Part shown: piece by piece, positions 61,198-64,000 of the stretch
Layout: every line of letters begins with the position of its first letter
Position numbering within the stretch: the stretch's first letter is position 1
Assembly: GCA_017591395.1 (NCBI GenBank)
Contig: WEDG01000370.1
Location: 124,001-188,000, forward strand
From: Schistocephalus solidus
Lineage: Eukaryota; Platyhelminthes; Cestoda; Diphyllobothriidea; Diphyllobothriidae
Direction: 5' to 3'
Length of the DNA stretch: 64,000 nucleotides
The notes under the pieces: model-generated
Database searches by the model: none
Told to the model about the DNA's origin: nothing
Seen by the model: only the letters and a program-made list of their open reading frames with translations
Program-made: the position numbers and the translations under genes

Positions 61198-61486
61198 AAA
61201 CAGTAAGTGAACAGTAGTTGGGAAGGAAGAGGATTGATGGCATCCACACACGGTTTCCCCAATAAGTTTATCATAATATATGGAAGTCTTCCAAAAACAG
61301 AAGAGTTTAAAACTAAAAACAAGGAGCTATTTCATACATTTCCGTTTTCAAGACACTGGCCAGCAAACTTTTACAACATTTAAACTTTTACCGCGCACGC
61401 ATACTCAGCCGCCAATATGAAACTAGCATTCTCGAGTACTCGATTTTCTACGCCTTGAAGGTAATGATAGGCGGCCCCTTCAAATC
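61198..61486. other. No gene recognised
   Basis: Short intergenic stretch between the SINE and a PLE fragment. Confidence 0.4.
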
Positions 61487-61800
61487 TCTTCCACCTGCAT
61501 CAACGCCTTCAATTACTCCGTTGGGGTTGGTTTTATTGGAAGAACTTATAGACCCTTATCGAAGCGAATGCCAGAGCACCATCCAGCCAGGCTTCAAATA
61601 CACGCGAAAAAGCCCATCTCCAGCGCAATTTTAACTAATTCAGTTTCGAGTTCCGGCCAGTTGCTCAAAGTTCCTACACCAGCGGGCACTTGCAACGGCA
61701 GAGGCGGCTATCCAACTCAACCTTGTACAAACAGAAGGCGTTGGTATGGGTCCTCAAGCTGAGCCCCACATAGTAGTTCTCACTGACCGACTCTTCCTCC
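61487..61800 (+). pseudogene. Penelope-like element GIY-YIG remnant (second family)
   Basis: One open frame reads VGVGFIGRTYRPLSKRMPEH then HPARLQ and KKPISSAILTNSV, matching the PLE endonuclease core (Y.GRT.R.LS.R..EHHP and the following SAI..H). The motif form differs from the 41.8 kb element (ETGKRLG), so a different PLE family is likely. No RT upstream. Confidence 0.72.
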
Positions 61801-62551
61801 TGTCCATTCCTCTAGGCCACTAACAGAAATAGACCCCTCATATCTGACAGGTCTGAATTCCCTCAACTCTCTGCCTTAGGATTACACCTTATCAGCTGTT
61901 TTAAAAGTTCGTAACTCCATTATATTACGATACAGACCTGATGATGCATAATCGAAAGCGTGCCCTCGCCGGATTTGACTCCGGATTCAATGCAGCAAAA
62001 GATTAAAAGAGCAGTCTTCAATTTAATCGAAAGACTCTTTTAAACAATTCGAATGCGAAGGATTGCAAAATCGAAATCGGTCACTTCAAGACAGTTTCGC
62101 CCAATAAGGTCATTGTAGTAATTAAACTGCTCGTCGTTCAACAAGTTGACTATCTATTTGCCCAACAGTATTTTAATACAAAAATACAACTCTGCTCAAG
62201 GCAGTTGACTCAGACTTATGGCGCTCCTGAAGGATTAAAGGCGTGTTTTTTAATTGAATGATCTAAAAACGCCCGCGTACCAATGTAAGCATGAAAGGCG
62301 TAACAATAAGGTCTGGCTAAAACATCGGGAGAAAGGTTTGTTCTCAGATGGGAAATTTTGAGAAAATCCGTACCGTTGAGGACGGAGAGTAAAGCTCCAG
62401 TGACTGGGGAACACTAAGCTAATAATAGAGTCAGAAATGACACTTTCTTGAGGCCAGCCAGATAGCTTGCCCGAATCATAGAAGTAGTAACAGCAGTGCA
62501 TACGAACGTTGAGAAAATCTTTGGTTTAACGGTAATCCTGACAAAAGTAGT
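61801..62551. other. 3' flank of last exon; no other gene recognised
   Basis: On the minus strand this would hold the 3' UTR of the gene at 62552-63127. A CTGATGATG...CGAAA string at 61938-61957 is discussed under rejected. Confidence 0.45.
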
Positions 62552-63127
62552 TCAGGTCGACGCAGGCCAAGAAGCAGTCTTCGGCTCATGGCCGAACGCC
62601 AATTCCAGTGCCGGAGCTTGCCCCCCAGACATGTTCAAAGAGTTGAGCTCCTGACTCAGCGGAAAAGCCCGAAGAAATTCATGTGTTGTGGAGTCCTCAT
62701 CAGTGAGCAGGTCGGTGAAACTAAAGCCTGGTTCTGGGTCCCAGGCACCCACAATGTCATGGACACCATTCGATACACCCGGGGTCTGTTGCTGACTACT
62801 CAAATCCATAGGGCAAGAATGGTCGGAGGTAGAAGCAGCAGACAGATCGATGACCTCATCGACATGAAACGGAAAAAAGTCATCAGACGGTGGTGGATGA
62901 GAGAAGACACCCTCGGAGGGCATCTCGGTCAAGTCGAGAGGTGTCTCCTCCTCGCTCGTGGTGGCAAATGGTGGAGCGTTGTTTCGCAGACGCATGAGGG
63001 ATGGCTCGTTGGTCGGAGTTGATCTGCTCGTAGTCTGGAAATCGGCAGATTTGAGATGAGCCACGGACTCACCCAGAATCGTCTCGTCCTCGGAGCGAGG
63101 AAGCGTCGCGAAGGGTTCGGACTCGTA
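62552..63127 (-). CDS. Last exon of a putative transcriptional regulator (partial gene)
   Basis: The minus strand opens at an acceptor (pyrimidine-rich, then cgcgatacag) before 63127, in phase 0, and runs 191 codons to a stop at 62552-62554. The product is acidic and rich in Ser, Pro, Thr and Asp, starting YESEPFATLPRSEDETI. It contains three related short motifs: PLDLT (63-67), VIDLS (92-96) and PMDLS (106-110). PxDLS is the known docking motif for the CtBP co-repressor. GFSFTDLLTDEDST (134-147) resembles an acidic/hydrophobic activation segment. No DNA-binding domain lies in this exon; upstream exons should be beyond 63127, possibly outside the window. The composition, long open frame and clean acceptor contrast strongly with the surrounding repeats. 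It could be another disordered nuclear protein. Confidence 0.7.
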   Translation of the reverse strand, partial: YESEPFATLPRSEDETILGESVAHLKSADFQTTSRSTPTNEPSLMRLRNNAPPFATTSEEETPLDLTEMPSEGVFSHPPPSDDFFPFHVDEVIDLSAASTSDHSCPMDLSSQQQTPGVSNGVHDIVGAWDPEPGFSFTDLLTDEDSTTHEFLRAFPLSQELNSLNMSGGQAPALELAFGHEPKTASWPAST

Positions 63128-63769
63128 CTGTATCGCGAAAAGTAAAACACAAAATCAAACCTCTCCTAGTGCCTTTGATAATTTTCAGTAGAAAAAAATA
63201 ACGCCACATGGGCATTGAAAAGGTTGATATCGGAAAGAACTAAAAAATTGCTTCAGTTAGGCTTCATCGACAGAACGCGTCCACCCATGGTGGTGCTTCC
63301 TAACGTAGGTATCGTTGGCCCGAGGCGGTCAATGCTTCAGCCTCCCGATGGCTCTTCCGTCTAGCGCGGGATTTTTCTGCTCAGTCGTCTGCTACTGATC
63401 TGTGCCATCAACTTGAGAGATTTGTGGACCGTGCAGGGCTATTTGAACCTGCAGATAACAGCATCCAAATATCACGTAACTAATGCTCAGAAAAGCAGGA
63501 AATAGATGGTCTGTGTCTAGATGCAAAAGGCAGTAAAAAACTAACGGGAAACAATGACTGAGGGTTTGTCTGCAGCTTCAGTCAAGAAGACCCTTGCATT
63601 CATTAAAAGTTGGTTTCTAGAGCAGCTCGCATATAATTTTTTTTAAAGTTGACGGAGGATTACAGTACAAGAGTTCCTCGTAAGTGCGCAATAGCACGGC
63701 CATTAGCATTAGTTCAAACGTAGGCGGTAATGGTAGTTCGCAAATGCACAGTTTTCAAAAACCTCCTTG
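63128..63769. other. Likely intron of the gene at 62552-63127
   Basis: AT-rich sequence upstream of the acceptor. No further exon recognised. Confidence 0.4.
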
Positions 63770-63879
63770 CCCCACTGACGCAAATCATGGCAGAAGCGCC
63801 GCGCCGGTGAGTTGGACAGTAGTCGTCACGACGATAATGGGGGCCACGTCGTGCTGTGGCGCGCGAAGACCCGTTAGCC

Positions 63880-64000
63880 AATGTGCCCACTCCCACATCA
63901 GACAACTGACTGGCTCGGACGGTGGTCTGATTGTGGGGGTTGGGGAGAGAGTGAGGTCGACAGCTCAGCGCATTTTCCTCACTATAAACAATCTGATGCG
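63880..64000 (+). repeat. RepA copy, cut by window end
   Basis: Matches RepA from cacatcagacaactgac through gggagagagtgaggtcgaca to cactataaacaatctgatgcg (compare about 36445-36550). The preceding 63770-63880 may be RepA-associated, since a gggggccac string also precedes the 47.6 kb copy. Confidence 0.8.

Noticed and set aside
61938..61957. CTGATGATG...CGAAA after the second-family PLE endonuclease, possible hammerhead
   Set aside because: The position is suggestive, but the bases between the two core strings do not form a usable stem II and I see no stem I or III.
62588..63022. 144-codon plus-strand ORF opposite the last exon
   Set aside because: Antisense shadow of the 62552-63127 exon; the minus frame has the acceptor, the stop and the repeated acidic motifs.
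1..64000. Bacterial-type features (operons, CRISPR, ribosome binding sites, riboswitches)
   Set aside because: The split receptor, introns, SINEs and Penelope elements show an animal genome; the repeats are not CRISPR-like.

Overview
This is a gene-poor, AT-rich animal window full of degenerate retroelements. I think it comes from a parasitic flatworm, most likely a tapeworm. The basis is a neuropeptide F/Y-type receptor split by a 5 kb intron, many broken Penelope-like elements (PLEs), a tRNA-derived SINE that carries a hammerhead-ribozyme-like fold (as the schistosome Sm-alpha element does), and scattered TTAGGG-like arrays. The lineage is inference; I could not run a database search.

Layout. 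(1) 1-10446 and 16527-26700 are the two arms of a roughly 10 kb inverted repeat around a 6 kb spacer. Each arm carries one copy of the same two-exon class A GPCR: plus strand at 843-1331 and 6432-7455, minus strand at 25601-26093 and 19500-20512. Each arm also has the same intronic repeat (RepA) and the same downstream sequence. The arms differ by many 1-nt indels, often in homopolymers, and by one 234-bp deletion. Each receptor copy is intact where the other is frameshifted. (2) The spacer (10447-16526) holds about 2.5 kb of unassigned DNA, a minus-strand PLE reverse-transcriptase remnant, and four copies of a PLE-associated repeat (RepB). One RepB copy ends exactly at the inner edge of the right arm. 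(3) 26701-62550 has no convincing host exon. It contains at least six PLE remnants; the best runs from 40690 to 42430 and has RT and GIY-YIG parts. It also contains SINE copies in inverted pairs at 30.2 and 43.6 kb, (AT)n tracts, RepA fragments, telomere-like arrays and a CTG-rich tract. (4) 62552-63127 on the minus strand is a convincing last exon of an acidic, proline/serine-rich protein with PxDLS-like motifs, probably a transcriptional regulator that continues beyond the window.

Functionally, the only host products are the neuropeptide receptor(s) and the C-terminus of a possible nuclear regulator. Everything else is repeat biology: PLE retrotransposition (RT plus GIY-YIG endonuclease) and a Pol III-type SINE whose transcript may fold into a hammerhead. 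The most notable signal is the SINE hammerhead at 43790-43834 (minus). It has a complete core, a 6-bp stem I, a stem II supported by covariation in another copy, and a self-complementary stem III typical of ribozymes that act as dimers.

Because the frameshifts complement each other and cluster in homopolymers, residual long-read errors are a serious possibility. The big palindrome itself could be real, or could be two haplotypes joined in inverted order.
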